NCBI GenBank assembly: GCA_011525065.1
Contig: WTIY01000057.1
Location: forward strand, 1 to 12,413
DNA length: 12,413 nt
Origin: Flavobacteriales bacterium
Lineage (GTDB): Bacteria > Bacteroidota > Bacteroidia > Flavobacteriales > Flavobacteriaceae
Reading direction: 5' to 3'
The notes beneath the pieces were generated by a model, which was given only the letters and a program-made list of their open reading frames with translations, did no database searches and was not told the DNA's origin. The translations under genes and the position numbers were made by a program. Positions 1 to 8,253 of this stretch are shown piece by piece. How positions within the stretch are numbered: position 1 is the stretch's first letter; each line of letters starts with the position of its first letter.

Positions 1-654
1 GAACAACGTAAAGCCGGTTTTGGTGGGGTTAATCGCTATCGTAACTTGGAGGGTTTTGATCATTCAGAATTGCTGCGTAGCACCAGCGAACGCCTTGATG
101 TTTTAACCAAGCAAATTGTCGTTCAATCGAGATCTCTGGACGAAATTGCGCGAATGGCCAGCGATAAAGAAAAGTTGCTTGAAGCCATCCCGGCCATTCA
201 ACCTGTCAACAATGAAGACCTTACGCGCATGGCCTCAGGATTTGGTTATCGAAGAGACCCATTTACAAAGGCTAGAAAGTTTCATTATGGCATGGATTTT
301 ACGGCACCCAGAGGGACACCCATTTACGCCACAGGGGATGGGGTCGTTAAACGGGCCGATAACCGTTCATCGGGTTTTGGCAAACACATCAGGATTGATC
401 ACGGTTTCGGTTATGTCAGCATTTATGCGCACTTGTTCAAGTATAATGTCCGTCGTGGACAAAAGGTAAAAAGAGGAGACCTGATCGGATTTGTCGGCAG
501 CACTGGTCGAAGTGAAGCGCCTCATTTGCACTACGAAATCCACAAGGACGGTCGCCGCATCAACCCCATCAATTTTTACTATGGCAACCTAACTCCAGAG
601 GAATACGCCAAAATGTTGGCCTTATCCCAACAAGAAAATCAATCCCTGGATTAA
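1..654 (+). CDS. M23 family zinc metallopeptidase (3' part)
   Basis: The reading frame is open from the first base of the window, so the gene begins upstream; a TTG at 46 is only an internal codon. The visible 217 residues hold the C-terminal lysostaphin/LytM-type (M23) domain. The zinc motif HYGMD (visible residues 95-99) supplies His and Asp, and HLH (175-177) in APHLHYE supplies the other ligand and the catalytic histidine; another conserved His lies in YAHL. Such proteins cut peptide crosslinks in peptidoglycan or help control cell-wall hydrolases in the periplasm. Flavobacterial relatives, as I remember them, run to about 320 residues with an N-terminal membrane anchor and coiled coil, which would lie upstream here. 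The stop codon overlaps the next gene's start by one base, suggesting co-transcription. The domain call is firm; the exact cellular role is inferred. Confidence 0.93.
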   Translation, partial: EQRKAGFGGVNRYRNLEGFDHSELLRSTSERLDVLTKQIVVQSRSLDEIARMASDKEKLLEAIPAIQPVNNEDLTRMASGFGYRRDPFTKARKFHYGMDFTAPRGTPIYATGDGVVKRADNRSSGFGKHIRIDHGFGYVSIYAHLFKYNVRRGQKVKRGDLIGFVGSTGRSEAPHLHYEIHKDGRRINPINFYYGNLTPEEYAKMLALSQQENQSLD

Positions 655-980
655 TGCACCTTAACCTTCCCGAAAAACGTTATTACGGCATTGGCGAATT
701 GGCCAAGGCCTTTGGCGTGAATCCTTCTTTAATTCGGTTCTGGGAGAAAGAATTCGACCTGTTACGCCCCAAAAAAAATGCCAAGGGCAACAGAAAATTC
801 ACTCCTGAAGATGTAAAAAATCTATCGATGATTTATCACTTGGTTAAAGAGCGTGGATTCACCTTGGAGGGGGCGAAAACTCAAATTAAAGAGGGCAAGC
901 ACAAAACCCAGGATTTTGAACTGATTCAAAAACTCGAATCAATTAAGGCCCAACTCTTGCGCATCAAAGAGCAGCTCTAA
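654..980 (+). CDS. MerR family DNA-binding regulator (108 aa)
   Basis: Residues 9-38 carry a MerR-type winged helix-turn-helix (GIGELAKAFGV, then SLIRFWEKEF), followed by the wing with KGNRKFTPEDV at 44-54. A basic helical tail from about 60 to 108 is probably the dimerisation coiled coil. There is no C-terminal effector domain and no metal-binding cysteine cluster, so it is the short, single-domain type. The ATG overlaps the peptidase stop (TAATG), so translation is probably coupled. Flavobacteria commonly keep this small MerR gene beside the M23 gene, so a link to cell-envelope control is possible, but neither target nor ligand can be read from the sequence. It is convergent with ilvA, so it is not an obvious regulator of the glucan cluster. 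Confidence 0.9.
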   Translation: MHLNLPEKRYYGIGELAKAFGVNPSLIRFWEKEFDLLRPKKNAKGNRKFTPEDVKNLSMIYHLVKERGFTLEGAKTQIKEGKHKTQDFELIQKLESIKAQLLRIKEQL

Positions 981-1010
981 GGTAATTTCCTTGAAATACT
1001 CAAATAACCT
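980..1010. terminator. Possible bidirectional terminator hairpin
   Basis: The 33-base gap between convergent merR and ilvA contains an inverted repeat: AGGTAATTT (980-988) pairs with AAATAACCT (1002-1010) except for one central mismatch, leaving a 13-base loop. It is placed where a shared terminator would be expected, but the stem is AT-rich and no clear U-tract follows on either strand, so it is weak. Confidence 0.3.
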
Positions 1011-1013
1011 TGA

Positions 1014-2555
1014 CTATCTCGGTCCTAAAAACTGTTTGTAGGCCCTGTTTTCTGTTTCTTCCCAGTAGCGATAGCCTAATTCATCAAAAGCAGCTCGAAG
1101 CCTCATGTTTTCATCCTTTTCGGCATGAAATCCTACTAAAATACGACCGTAGTCCGCGCCGTGATTTCGGTAGTGAAAAAGACTGATGTTGTATTGGTCA
1201 CCGAGTACTTCAAGAAATTTTGCCAAGGCACCTGGTCTTTCGGGAAACTCAAATCGATAAATCAATTCATTCATTGATTGACCGAGGGCACGTCCACCTA
1301 CCATATATCTTACATGTAATTTTGCCATTTCATTATCTGTCAAATCCTCTATTTCATAACCCACTAAAGACAAATCATGAAATAGGTTTTGAACATCATC
1401 GGTTCCGGATTCAACAGAAACTCCAGCAAATACTCTGGCTTGGTCTGGATTTGAATAACGATAATTGAATTCCGTGATATTTCTCCTACCAATGGCCGAA
1501 CAAAAGGCTTTAAAGGCACCTGGAACTTCTGGAATTATGGCACTAATAATTGCCTCGCTCTTTTCGCCAAATTCTGTACGTTCTGAAATGTAACGCAATC
1601 GATCGAAATTTGTATTGGCCCCGCTCACTACCGCAAGTAAGGTTTTGTTACAAAGCTCAGTTTGCTCAAGTAATTTTTTAATTCCTGCCACGGCAAGGGC
1701 ACCTGCCGGCTCAGCTATGCTCCGTGTATCCTCAAAAATATCTTTAATCGCCGAACAGATTTCGTCTCCATTAACCGTTATGACACCGTCTATGTTTGTT
1801 TTAATTCGTTTAAAGTTTTCTTGGCCTATTTGGGCCACAGCGCATCCCTCAGCGAATAGGCCTACCTCCTTCAGCGTTTCACGACGGCCAGTCTTCATGG
1901 CTAAATCAAGACATGCTGCATCGTCAGGCTCAACCCCAAAAATTTTAGTTTCGGGCCAATAATGGCGAAGAAAAGTAGCCATACCTGCTAGTAGTCCCCC
2001 ACCACCGACTGGAATAAAAATAGCATCTGGAGCTTCATCAAGTTGTTGAGTCAGCTCAAGACCAACAGTTCCTTGACCGGCGATGACATAAGGATCATCA
2101 TAGGGCGGTATGTAAATCATCCCTTCACTGGCTTCAATAAGTCTGGCATGATCCACAGCGTGTTCAAATGTATCCCCGTGCAAAATAACTGAGGCCCCAT
2201 GACTTTTAACAGCCTCGATTTTAATTCGCGGGGTTGTCTTTGGCATAACAATGGTGGATTGGATGTCCAAAAAGGATGCAGCCAAAGCCACCCCTTGGGC
2301 GTGATTGCCAGCCGATGCCGCAATCACCCCACGCTTCATGGCTTCAGGGGATAGGTTGACTATTTTGTTAAAGGCTCCGCGACATTTGAACGAAAAAATA
2401 GATTGCAAATCTTCACGCTTCAGCAAGATTTGATTATTTAGCTTAAGGCTGAGTAATCGTGCTTTATGAACAGGAGTTTTAACAGCGACATCATAAACAG
2501 ATGCATTCGATATTTCCTTGATGTAAGTCTCTGACATTGAATTAAGCTTTATCAT
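1014..2555 (-). CDS. ilvA: Threonine ammonia-lyase, biosynthetic long form
   Basis: This PLP enzyme converts L-threonine to 2-oxobutanoate plus ammonia, the first committed step to isoleucine in the cytoplasm. Lys57 in SFKCRG is the expected Schiff-base lysine, SAGNHAQG (81-88) the substrate loop and VGGGGLLAG (183-191) the PLP phosphate-binding loop. Two ACT-like regulatory domains follow, at about 334-405 and 431-503; both carry the PGAF/PGAL signature, and isoleucine feedback control is expected. At 513 residues it matches E. coli-type IlvA (about 514), and DNEMAKLHVRYMVGGR in the second half is strikingly like the proteobacterial protein. An alternative start is Met7 (at 2537); neither has a clear Shine-Dalgarno. 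No other ilv gene is nearby. It lies 83 bases downstream of der. Confidence 0.95.
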   Translation of the reverse strand: MIKLNSMSETYIKEISNASVYDVAVKTPVHKARLLSLKLNNQILLKREDLQSIFSFKCRGAFNKIVNLSPEAMKRGVIAASAGNHAQGVALAASFLDIQSTIVMPKTTPRIKIEAVKSHGASVILHGDTFEHAVDHARLIEASEGMIYIPPYDDPYVIAGQGTVGLELTQQLDEAPDAIFIPVGGGGLLAGMATFLRHYWPETKIFGVEPDDAACLDLAMKTGRRETLKEVGLFAEGCAVAQIGQENFKRIKTNIDGVITVNGDEICSAIKDIFEDTRSIAEPAGALAVAGIKKLLEQTELCNKTLLAVVSGANTNFDRLRYISERTEFGEKSEAIISAIIPEVPGAFKAFCSAIGRRNITEFNYRYSNPDQARVFAGVSVESGTDDVQNLFHDLSLVGYEIEDLTDNEMAKLHVRYMVGGRALGQSMNELIYRFEFPERPGALAKFLEVLGDQYNISLFHYRNHGADYGRILVGFHAEKDENMRLRAAFDELGYRYWEETENRAYKQFLGPR

Positions 2556-2638
2556 AATTAAACAGAGCGTGACTTCTGCGTGAAAAGTGAATATTGATCA
2601 AGGATCGCAGCATTTAATCAAAAAACTTTGAATATTCT

Positions 2639-3940
2639 TTATTTCTTTCTGATGTAAACCGTTATCGGAACTCCATTAAAATCGAAATGTTCGCGCAGCT
2701 GGTTTTCCAAAAATCGCTTGTATGGATCCTTTACATATTGGGGCAAGTTGGCGAAAAAAGCAAAGCTTGGATAAGGCGTCGGCAATTGGGTACAGAATTT
2801 TATTTTCACGTACTTTCCCTTGGTTGCTGGCGGTGGAGTGGCTTGAATAATGGGCAGCATCACATCATTTAACTGACTGGTTTTAACCTTTTTACTTCGG
2901 TTCTCATAAACGGTTACGGCTGTCTCAATAGCCTTGTAAATCCGTTGTTTCGACAAGGCGCTCATAAAGACAATGGGGACGTCCACAAAGGGCTCACACT
3001 GTTGCCGAATGTACTGCTCCATGGCTTTGGTTGTCTTGTGGTCCTTATCCACAAGGTCCCACTTGTTGGCCAAAATCACCACGCCCTTATTGTTGCGTTG
3101 AGCCAACCAAAAAATATTCTGTACCTGTCCATCAAATCCACGCATGGCATCGAACACTAAAAGCACCACATCACAATGCTCAATAGCCCTTACGCTGCGC
3201 ATGACACTGTAGAATTCTAAGTCTTCTTTGACCTTACTTTTCTTGCGGATTCCTGCCGTATCCACAAGATTGAAATCAAAACCAAACCGGTTGTATTGAG
3301 TGTCGATGCTGTCCCGGGTGGTTCCTGCGATATCGGTCACCACAAATCGATCTTCACCGATTAGGGCATTGATGAATGAGGATTTACCTGCGTTTGGTCG
3401 CCCGACAACAGCAAACCTCGGGAGCTCTGAGGTGTTTTCTTCTTTGGCCTCGGGCAAGGCCGTGACAACAGCATCCAATAAGTCACCAGTTCCACTTCCA
3501 TTAATGCTGGAAATGGTGAAGTAGCGATCCACACCAAGACCGTAAAACTCTACGGCATCTTGTTCCCGATTGGCATTATCCACCTTGTTAACGGCTAAAA
3601 AATAGGGCTTTTTACTGCGACGTAGGAGTTGAGCCACTTCTTGATCCATACCCGTGATGCCATGGGTAACATCCACCATAAAAATGATCACGTCTGCTTC
3701 ACCGATGGCCAACTCAACCTGTTTATCTATTTCTGCTTCAAAAACATCATCACTGCCCACGACATATCCACCGGTATCAATCAACGAAAAAGTTTTACCA
3801 TTCCAATCGCTTTTGCCGTAGTGTCGGTCACGAGTTACCCCACTTACGGCATCGACAATGGCTTCGCGCCTTTGAATTAATCGATTGAAAAACGTCGATT
3901 TTCCCACATTCGGACGACCGACAATAGCAACTATACTCAT
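2639..3940 (-). CDS. der: Ribosome biogenesis GTPase Der (EngA)
   Basis: Der is an essential tandem GTPase that binds the 50S ribosomal subunit and helps its assembly. Two G domains are visible. The first has GRPNVGKS (8-15), DTGG (55-58) and NKVD (118-121); the second has GRPNAGKS (180-187), DTAG (227-230) and NKWD (292-295). A KH-like domain fills about 350-433 and ends in a basic tail. The length of 433 residues is normal for the family and all nucleotide-binding motifs are intact. The ATG at 3940 directly precedes the first beta strand (MSIVAIVGRP). It lies 90 bases downstream of era and has a good promoter candidate of its own. Confidence 0.98.
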   Translation of the reverse strand: MSIVAIVGRPNVGKSTFFNRLIQRREAIVDAVSGVTRDRHYGKSDWNGKTFSLIDTGGYVVGSDDVFEAEIDKQVELAIGEADVIIFMVDVTHGITGMDQEVAQLLRRSKKPYFLAVNKVDNANREQDAVEFYGLGVDRYFTISSINGSGTGDLLDAVVTALPEAKEENTSELPRFAVVGRPNAGKSSFINALIGEDRFVVTDIAGTTRDSIDTQYNRFGFDFNLVDTAGIRKKSKVKEDLEFYSVMRSVRAIEHCDVVLLVFDAMRGFDGQVQNIFWLAQRNNKGVVILANKWDLVDKDHKTTKAMEQYIRQQCEPFVDVPIVFMSALSKQRIYKAIETAVTVYENRSKKVKTSQLNDVMLPIIQATPPPATKGKYVKIKFCTQLPTPYPSFAFFANLPQYVKDPYKRFLENQLREHFDFNGVPITVYIRKK

Positions 3941-3957
3941 GACCTCAATTTCATGGG

Positions 3958-3986
3958 CAAAGTTAAGGTTTAAATGATAAACAAAA
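3958..3986 (-). promoter_or_regulatory. Bacteroidota-type promoter for der
   Basis: Read on the minus strand, TAACTTTG (3965-3958) is an exact match to the flavobacterial -7 consensus TAnnTTTG. TTTTG (3986-3982) lies upstream with 16 bases between it and the -7 box, slightly shorter than the usual spacing. The -7 box ends 17 bases before the der ATG, giving a very short leader. Confidence 0.55.
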
Positions 3987-4030
3987 CTTGGATAACGGGC
4001 ATTTTAATGTGGTGAGGCCAGAACCAGAGT

Positions 4031-4915
4031 CTATTTGGCGTCATAACCAAAGCGCTTGAGTTGTTTGGGGTTACTCCGCCAATTTTTATTGACTTTTACC
4101 ACAAGTTTTATAAAAATTTGCTTGCCAAAAAAACGTTCTAGATCCTTTCTCGCTTCGATTCCCACCCACTTTAAGGACTGACCTTTATGGCCAATAATAA
4201 TGCCTTTTTGGGTTTCTCGCTCAACCATGATGACCGATCGAATCCGAATAATCGTCTCATCCTCAAAAAATTCTTCGGTATCGATCTCAACCGAATAAGG
4301 AATTTCCTTTTTGTATTGAAGCAAGATTTTTTCGCGAATGATTTCATTGACAAAGAAGCGTTCGGGCTTATCGGTAAGCTGATCTTTTGGATAAAATGCG
4401 GGCGACTCTGGTAAAAGTGCAATTATGCGTTCAAAAACTTCCTTAATCCCAAAATTTTCCGTGGCAGAAACGCCAAAAACCTCAGCCTTGGGCACTTTCT
4501 CTTGCCAATAAATGAAGGCTTCTTTTAACTTGTCTTCATTGCCCAAGTCAATTTTGTTGAGCAGGAGCAAAACGGGAATCTCAGCCTGATTTATGCGCTC
4601 AAAAAAAGCATCGTCCTTCAAATCTTTTTCGCCGAGTTCGACCATATAAATCAGCACATCAGCGTCGTCAAAGGCCGATTTAACGAACTCCATCATATGA
4701 GATTGTAAGGCATAGGCGGGCTTTATGATACCTGGAGTATCGCTAAACACTGCCTGAAAATCATCGCCATTAACAATCCCTAGTATTCGGTGACGCGTGG
4801 TTTGCGCTTTACTGGTAATGATGGACAAGCGCTCCCCTACAAAGGCGTTCATTAGCGTGCTTTTACCCACATTTGGATTCCCGATGATGTTCACAAAACC
4901 TGCACGATGTGCCAT
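4031..4915 (-). CDS. era: GTPase Era, 16S rRNA/30S assembly factor
   Basis: Era binds the 3' end of 16S rRNA and promotes 30S subunit maturation. The N-terminal G domain shows GNPNVGKS (12-19), the TTRHRILGI switch region (39-47), DTPG (59-62) and NKID (120-123). The C-terminal KH domain has the IIGHKG RNA-binding signature and ends in the usual VKVNKNWR segment. I take the ATG at 4915 as the start, giving 294 residues that begin MAHRAGFVNIIGNP. A longer frame reaches 4966, but it would overlap the upstream GH17 stop and adds 17 residues not typical of Era. The stretch before the ATG is AT-rich without a Shine-Dalgarno, normal for Bacteroidota. The gene sits 34 bases after the glucan operon's last hydrolase and probably has its own promoter. 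Confidence 0.97.
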   Translation of the reverse strand: MAHRAGFVNIIGNPNVGKSTLMNAFVGERLSIITSKAQTTRHRILGIVNGDDFQAVFSDTPGIIKPAYALQSHMMEFVKSAFDDADVLIYMVELGEKDLKDDAFFERINQAEIPVLLLLNKIDLGNEDKLKEAFIYWQEKVPKAEVFGVSATENFGIKEVFERIIALLPESPAFYPKDQLTDKPERFFVNEIIREKILLQYKKEIPYSVEIDTEEFFEDETIIRIRSVIMVERETQKGIIIGHKGQSLKWVGIEARKDLERFFGKQIFIKLVVKVNKNWRSNPKQLKRFGYDAK

Positions 4916-4929
4916 AAAAGAAATTTTAA

Positions 4930-4937
4930 CAAAGGTA
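4930..4937 (-). promoter_or_regulatory. Candidate -7 promoter box for era
   Basis: On the minus strand TACCTTTG matches TAnnTTTG exactly and ends 14 bases before the era ATG. No TTG was found at the usual 17-23 base spacing upstream, so only half of the promoter is supported. It would let era be transcribed independently of the sugar-responsive operon upstream. Confidence 0.4.
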
Positions 4938-4949
4938 CACCAAGTTTGC

Positions 4950-5888
4950 TTATGGCTTGTAGCCACCTTTTGTCAAAGCTCTTTTTGGCATTCGATCAAC
5001 GGTGTAAAGCCCCCAATGCTTTTCTGGTTCATCCGGGTCCTCAGAGCCCTTCCACGGTTCGTCAAAGGCCTCAAACCAAAACACCAAAACTTCCTGTTTT
5101 TTGGCCCAACGACTGATGGCTTGAAAATAAGTTTTTTGCGCCATCGGATGGGCAAAATTGACCGGTATGCCCTTGCCATTGGCACGTGTTGGCCAGCCAG
5201 CCTCTGTAATGACTACCGGTTTATTTGGGTATTTAGCGGTGACTTTCTCCAAATCACTTTGAGTCAGTGAGAGCGCCTGATCTAAATCAGTGTATTCCCA
5301 TGCGGGATAAGAATGGATGGCAATAAAATCTACACAGGCCACAAGAGGCTCCATCGGGCCGAGCCAAGGCACGTAATTATCGCAAACAGTCACGGGTTGA
5401 TGACAATGGTTTTTAACCTGTGTCAAATAATTGATTATTTGCTCAACTGGCACCAAATGATCGGTCCATGAGACACAGGCCTCATTGCCAACGGCCAATG
5501 CAAAGATTAAGTCTGAATATTGCTCGGCGACACGAATCAAAGCCTGAACCTGATCCTGGTTTTTATCGCGATTTGCCAAGAGAACCTCCTCAGAATAAAC
5601 CCCTGAGTCCCATCCGCAATGCGGGTTATTAACCTCTGCCTCCAAATACGCGCCAATCATGACTTTTAAGTCAATTTGATTTTCAGACAGAATATCGAGG
5701 ACCATTTCAGTATGGTCATCAATGCTGTACAATCTGATGTAATCAAAATGCTGAGCAACCAAAACCAGATCCTCTAAAACCTCAGCGCGACTGGGAATGG
5801 CCTCCCCTGGTCTTTGACCACGACGATAACCTGAGTAGCATACGGCCTGGCCGGCCTTAACGCCAAAAAAAGACGGGTAATTCAACAT
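4950..5888 (-). CDS. Cytoplasmic GH17 beta-1,3-glucan hydrolase, paralogue of the lipoprotein GH17
   Basis: A GH17 (clan GH-A TIM barrel) enzyme of 312 residues. The predicted acid/base is Glu136 in LAVGNEA and the nucleophile Glu229 in VITEAGWPT; HSYP (192-195) and WFEAFDEPWK (271-280) are further family marks. GH17 members cleave or transfer beta-1,3-glucan chains. There is no signal peptide or lipobox, so it should act in the cytoplasm on imported oligosaccharides. Its sequence closely follows the GH17 lipoprotein at 10908-12242 (shared YxGYRxG, VGNEA, EAFxEPWK and HxGL), so the two are paralogues in different compartments. It is the last gene of the glucan operon, 34 bases after its neighbour and 34 before era. 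Whether it is an endo-hydrolase, exo-hydrolase or transglycosylase cannot be told from sequence. Confidence 0.9.
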   Translation of the reverse strand: MLNYPSFFGVKAGQAVCYSGYRRGQRPGEAIPSRAEVLEDLVLVAQHFDYIRLYSIDDHTEMVLDILSENQIDLKVMIGAYLEAEVNNPHCGWDSGVYSEEVLLANRDKNQDQVQALIRVAEQYSDLIFALAVGNEACVSWTDHLVPVEQIINYLTQVKNHCHQPVTVCDNYVPWLGPMEPLVACVDFIAIHSYPAWEYTDLDQALSLTQSDLEKVTAKYPNKPVVITEAGWPTRANGKGIPVNFAHPMAQKTYFQAISRWAKKQEVLVFWFEAFDEPWKGSEDPDEPEKHWGLYTVDRMPKRALTKGGYKP

Positions 5889-5922
5889 ACTTGGATTCGA
5901 CTGTATCGCCTAATATACGACG

Positions 5923-6807
5923 CTAAAACTTCAATTGCTCATTTTGATCCCACAGTCCCCAATAGGCGCCTACACTTCCCTCAGCGTCCACCTTCCACGA
6001 CTCATCAAAAGCAGAGAAATAAAACATCTCTATATCTTCACTTTGAGACCAATTCTGAGCATTAATAAAATATTTAAGGGCATTTTCATAGCCAGGCATG
6101 GCAGCCCCAAGAGCCTCTCCCTCGCTCGGCCACCCGGTCTCTGTAATGATGACTCGTTTACCCGGAGCGGCTTGTTGAGCTTGATAGTACATTTGCTTCA
6201 TGTAAAGCAATGAATAATCAATGCCACAGCCCTCCCAATAGGGATAGCAATTGGCTAGGATTACATCACAAGCCTGTGTAATTTTTGGGCGATTGGTAAA
6301 CTCGTAATAGGCATCGACATAGCCCACAGGCACCTCAGGCAACTGGGCTTTAACCGAATCGATGTAGGCGATCAACACCTCCTCTTCAAGTTCTTTGCGA
6401 TACATGACCTCATTACCTACACCAGCAACATCGACATAACCAGCCTTAGCTAATTCAACAAGAGCGCTAATTTCTTGTTCATTCTTTTGTAAATCTTCCC
6501 CAAGCCAAGCCCCAACAAGGGTTTTAAACCCGTATTCCTTGGCAAGTCTGGGAATGATTTCATTACCCTGAGTACAGGAAAAAGTTCGAATCCACTTTGT
6601 GTAAGGCTGCAACAGGGCTAATTTTCTCCTGACTTGCTCCTCACTAATTGGATCCCCCGGCTTTTGCGCCCCCTCATAGGGACTGAAACAAATACCGTGC
6701 ATTTTTTCATTGAGCAAGTTTTTACTCTGCTCTTTTAAACCATCTCGACTCATTGCATTGACCTCAACCCCGGTCAATGACATCATTTTTTCTTTTCTGT
6801 AAGACAT
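5923..6807 (-). CDS. Cytoplasmic GH17 family glycoside hydrolase, divergent type
   Basis: A compact GH17 protein of 294 residues. Glu133 in GVGNEV is the likely acid/base and Glu223 in IITETGWPS the nucleophile; FYFSAFDESWK (262-272) is the C-terminal barrel motif. It is clearly further from the other two GH17 proteins here than they are from each other. No signal peptide is present, so cytoplasmic action on beta-1,3-linked gluco-oligosaccharides is inferred. The first barrel strand begins only near residue 37 (MHGICFSPYEG), so the N-terminal 35 residues are an extension. Met8 or Met9, preceded by a purine-rich run, are equally good starts. The gene lies 26 bases downstream of the symporter, with a palindrome in between, which supports co-transcription and joint work on imported sugar. 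Confidence 0.88.
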   Translation of the reverse strand: MSYRKEKMMSLTGVEVNAMSRDGLKEQSKNLLNEKMHGICFSPYEGAQKPGDPISEEQVRRKLALLQPYTKWIRTFSCTQGNEIIPRLAKEYGFKTLVGAWLGEDLQKNEQEISALVELAKAGYVDVAGVGNEVMYRKELEEEVLIAYIDSVKAQLPEVPVGYVDAYYEFTNRPKITQACDVILANCYPYWEGCGIDYSLLYMKQMYYQAQQAAPGKRVIITETGWPSEGEALGAAMPGYENALKYFINAQNWSQSEDIEMFYFSAFDESWKVDAEGSVGAYWGLWDQNEQLKF

Positions 6808-6821
6808 GAACGTGTATTTAT

Positions 6822-6839
6822 AATTAAATTGATTTAATT
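6822..6839. repeat. Perfect 8-bp AT-only palindrome
   Basis: AATTAAAT and ATTTAATT flank a 2-base spacer, straddling the symporter stop codon and lying 15 bases before the ATG of the next GH17 gene. It could be an operator half-site pair or a weak hairpin, but composition alone could produce it. Confidence 0.35.
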
Positions 6840-8240
6840 CTTTTTCCTTTCGGCCAGTTGTGTTTTAATCTGTTGTGCTTTTTCCTCAGTGATATCGTAG
6901 TTACGCATGATGAGAATGGCCCCAATCACACCCGCAATCGGTAAAAAGGTATAGAACAAGCGCATCCCTGTTACAGCAGATTCCGTCACATTTTCAGCAT
7001 CGAATCCTACCACCGACAAAATAAATCCTCCTAAAAGAGCGGCAATTCCAAAGCCCAATTTGACCATCCACCAATAGACCGCCCCTAAAACGCCCTCTCT
7101 TCGCTTACCTGTTTGTAATTCATCCAAATCACAAACGTCAGCGGTCATGCTCATCATGATGGTGAACAAGCTCCCGATTCCAAAAGAGTGAAACGGCAAG
7201 GCAATTAAGAACAAGTAAGGCTTGCCAGGGACAAACAAAAACCAGAACAACACATAACCGATGATAGAAATAAGCTGAGATACGATAAACGCCTTTTTCT
7301 TGCCGAGTACTTTTGACATTTTAGTGATGATTGGAATCACCAAAAAAGTGGTAATAAGCGCACCAACCGATCCATGCATGGCCGGCCAATTTCCTGCACT
7401 GGCTGGATCGCTATTGAACAAATAATGCACAATAATTAAAAAGGTGTAAGCCGCAATGACATTAAAGGAATTGAAAATCAGAAAGGTCGCTCCTGCGATT
7501 TGTCTAAACTGAGGAATTTTGAAGGCCTCGAAGGCTGAGGCAAAAATACCACGTACACTGCGCAAAATATGCTGGGCACTAATGGGTAGAAATTCACTCC
7601 GATCGAGCGTCGACTTGCTCTTGATGAACAAGGCAGGAATCAAAGCAAATATCGTACAGGGAATTGCCACCCAAATCGATAATTCACGAACCCCCTGATC
7701 TGCACCGTCAGGAAACCAAGCAGGATCGTATAAAATCACCCAAAACCAGGGCGCTATGACCCATGCCCATTGACCGATGAACTGAGCAACGGCCATGATT
7801 TCTGTTCGCTCGTGAAAATCCTCACTAATTTCATAACCCATGGCGACATAGGGTACACTAAAAATCGTTAGTCCGAGATAAAACAACAAGGACCAACTCA
7901 AAAAGTAAATGAAATTATACACCACACCATCGTCCTTGTGCAACTGCCACATCGCGACATAAGCCAAGCCCATGATCAAGGCGCCGATAAAGACATACTG
8001 TCTTCGGCGACCCCATTTTGACTTAGTATTGTCTGAAATGAATCCCATAATTGGATCGGTAATCGCATCGAATATTCTGGGCACAAATTGTATAATTCCC
8101 CAAAGTATGGCTGCAAAACCCAAATCTTGCACCAATACGATGATAAATACCCCCAGAGCTGCCGGGAACATTTGATTGGCCAACATGCCAAAACCAAAAG
8201 CTATTTTTTGGCCGGCTGAAACCTTGTTCTTAGTCATCAT
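6834..8240 (-). CDS. GPH-family sugar:cation symporter (MFS)
   Basis: An inner-membrane transporter of the glycoside-pentoside-hexuronide:cation symporter family (MelB/XylP type) with about 12 hydrophobic segments over 468 residues. The family signature DAITDPIMGFISDNT occurs at residues 58-72; Asp58 and Asp62 match the cation-site DxxxD of MelB, and the cytoplasmic loop SKWGRRRQ follows. Between two groups of membrane helices lies a polar central loop. Substrate cannot be read directly; the flanking GH30 and GH17 genes suggest beta-linked gluco-oligosaccharides or glucose-type disaccharides. I favour the ATG at 8240 because GGAGG lies 8 bases upstream; a longer frame starts at 8255 and adds only MEDSK. 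It follows GH30 closely and precedes GH17 by 26 bases, so it is the operon's uptake step. Confidence 0.92.
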   Translation of the reverse strand: MMTKNKVSAGQKIAFGFGMLANQMFPAALGVFIIVLVQDLGFAAILWGIIQFVPRIFDAITDPIMGFISDNTKSKWGRRRQYVFIGALIMGLAYVAMWQLHKDDGVVYNFIYFLSWSLLFYLGLTIFSVPYVAMGYEISEDFHERTEIMAVAQFIGQWAWVIAPWFWVILYDPAWFPDGADQGVRELSIWVAIPCTIFALIPALFIKSKSTLDRSEFLPISAQHILRSVRGIFASAFEAFKIPQFRQIAGATFLIFNSFNVIAAYTFLIIVHYLFNSDPASAGNWPAMHGSVGALITTFLVIPIITKMSKVLGKKKAFIVSQLISIIGYVLFWFLFVPGKPYLFLIALPFHSFGIGSLFTIMMSMTADVCDLDELQTGKRREGVLGAVYWWMVKLGFGIAALLGGFILSVVGFDAENVTESAVTGMRLFYTFLPIAGVIGAILIMRNYDITEEKAQQIKTQLAERKKN

Positions 8241-8247
8241 TTTCGAA

Positions 8248-8253
8248 TCCTCC
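8248..8253 (-). promoter_or_regulatory. Shine-Dalgarno site deciding the symporter start
   Basis: On the minus strand GGAGGA lies with ideal spacing before the ATG at 8240 and inside the codons of the longer alternative start at 8255. Strong Shine-Dalgarno sites are uncommon in Bacteroidota, so this one stands out among its neighbours. Confidence 0.5.

Noticed and set aside
46..48. TTG as start codon of the M23 peptidase
   Set aside because: The frame stays open upstream to base 1 and the sequence before it (EQRKAGFGGVNRYRN) fits the family, so the true start is outside the window.
2556..2638. Promoter for ilvA in the der-ilvA gap
   Set aside because: No TAnnTTTG box was found on the minus strand; AT-rich stretches and a repeated TGAATATT are not enough to call one.
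4916..4966. Longer N-terminus for Era
   Set aside because: The 17 extra residues are not typical of Era, overlap the GH17 stop, and the candidate promoter box lies inside them.
4797..5270. 157-residue plus-strand open frame across the era/GH17 boundary
   Set aside because: It lies antisense to two clear genes, matches no motif and has a composition typical of an opposite-strand shadow.
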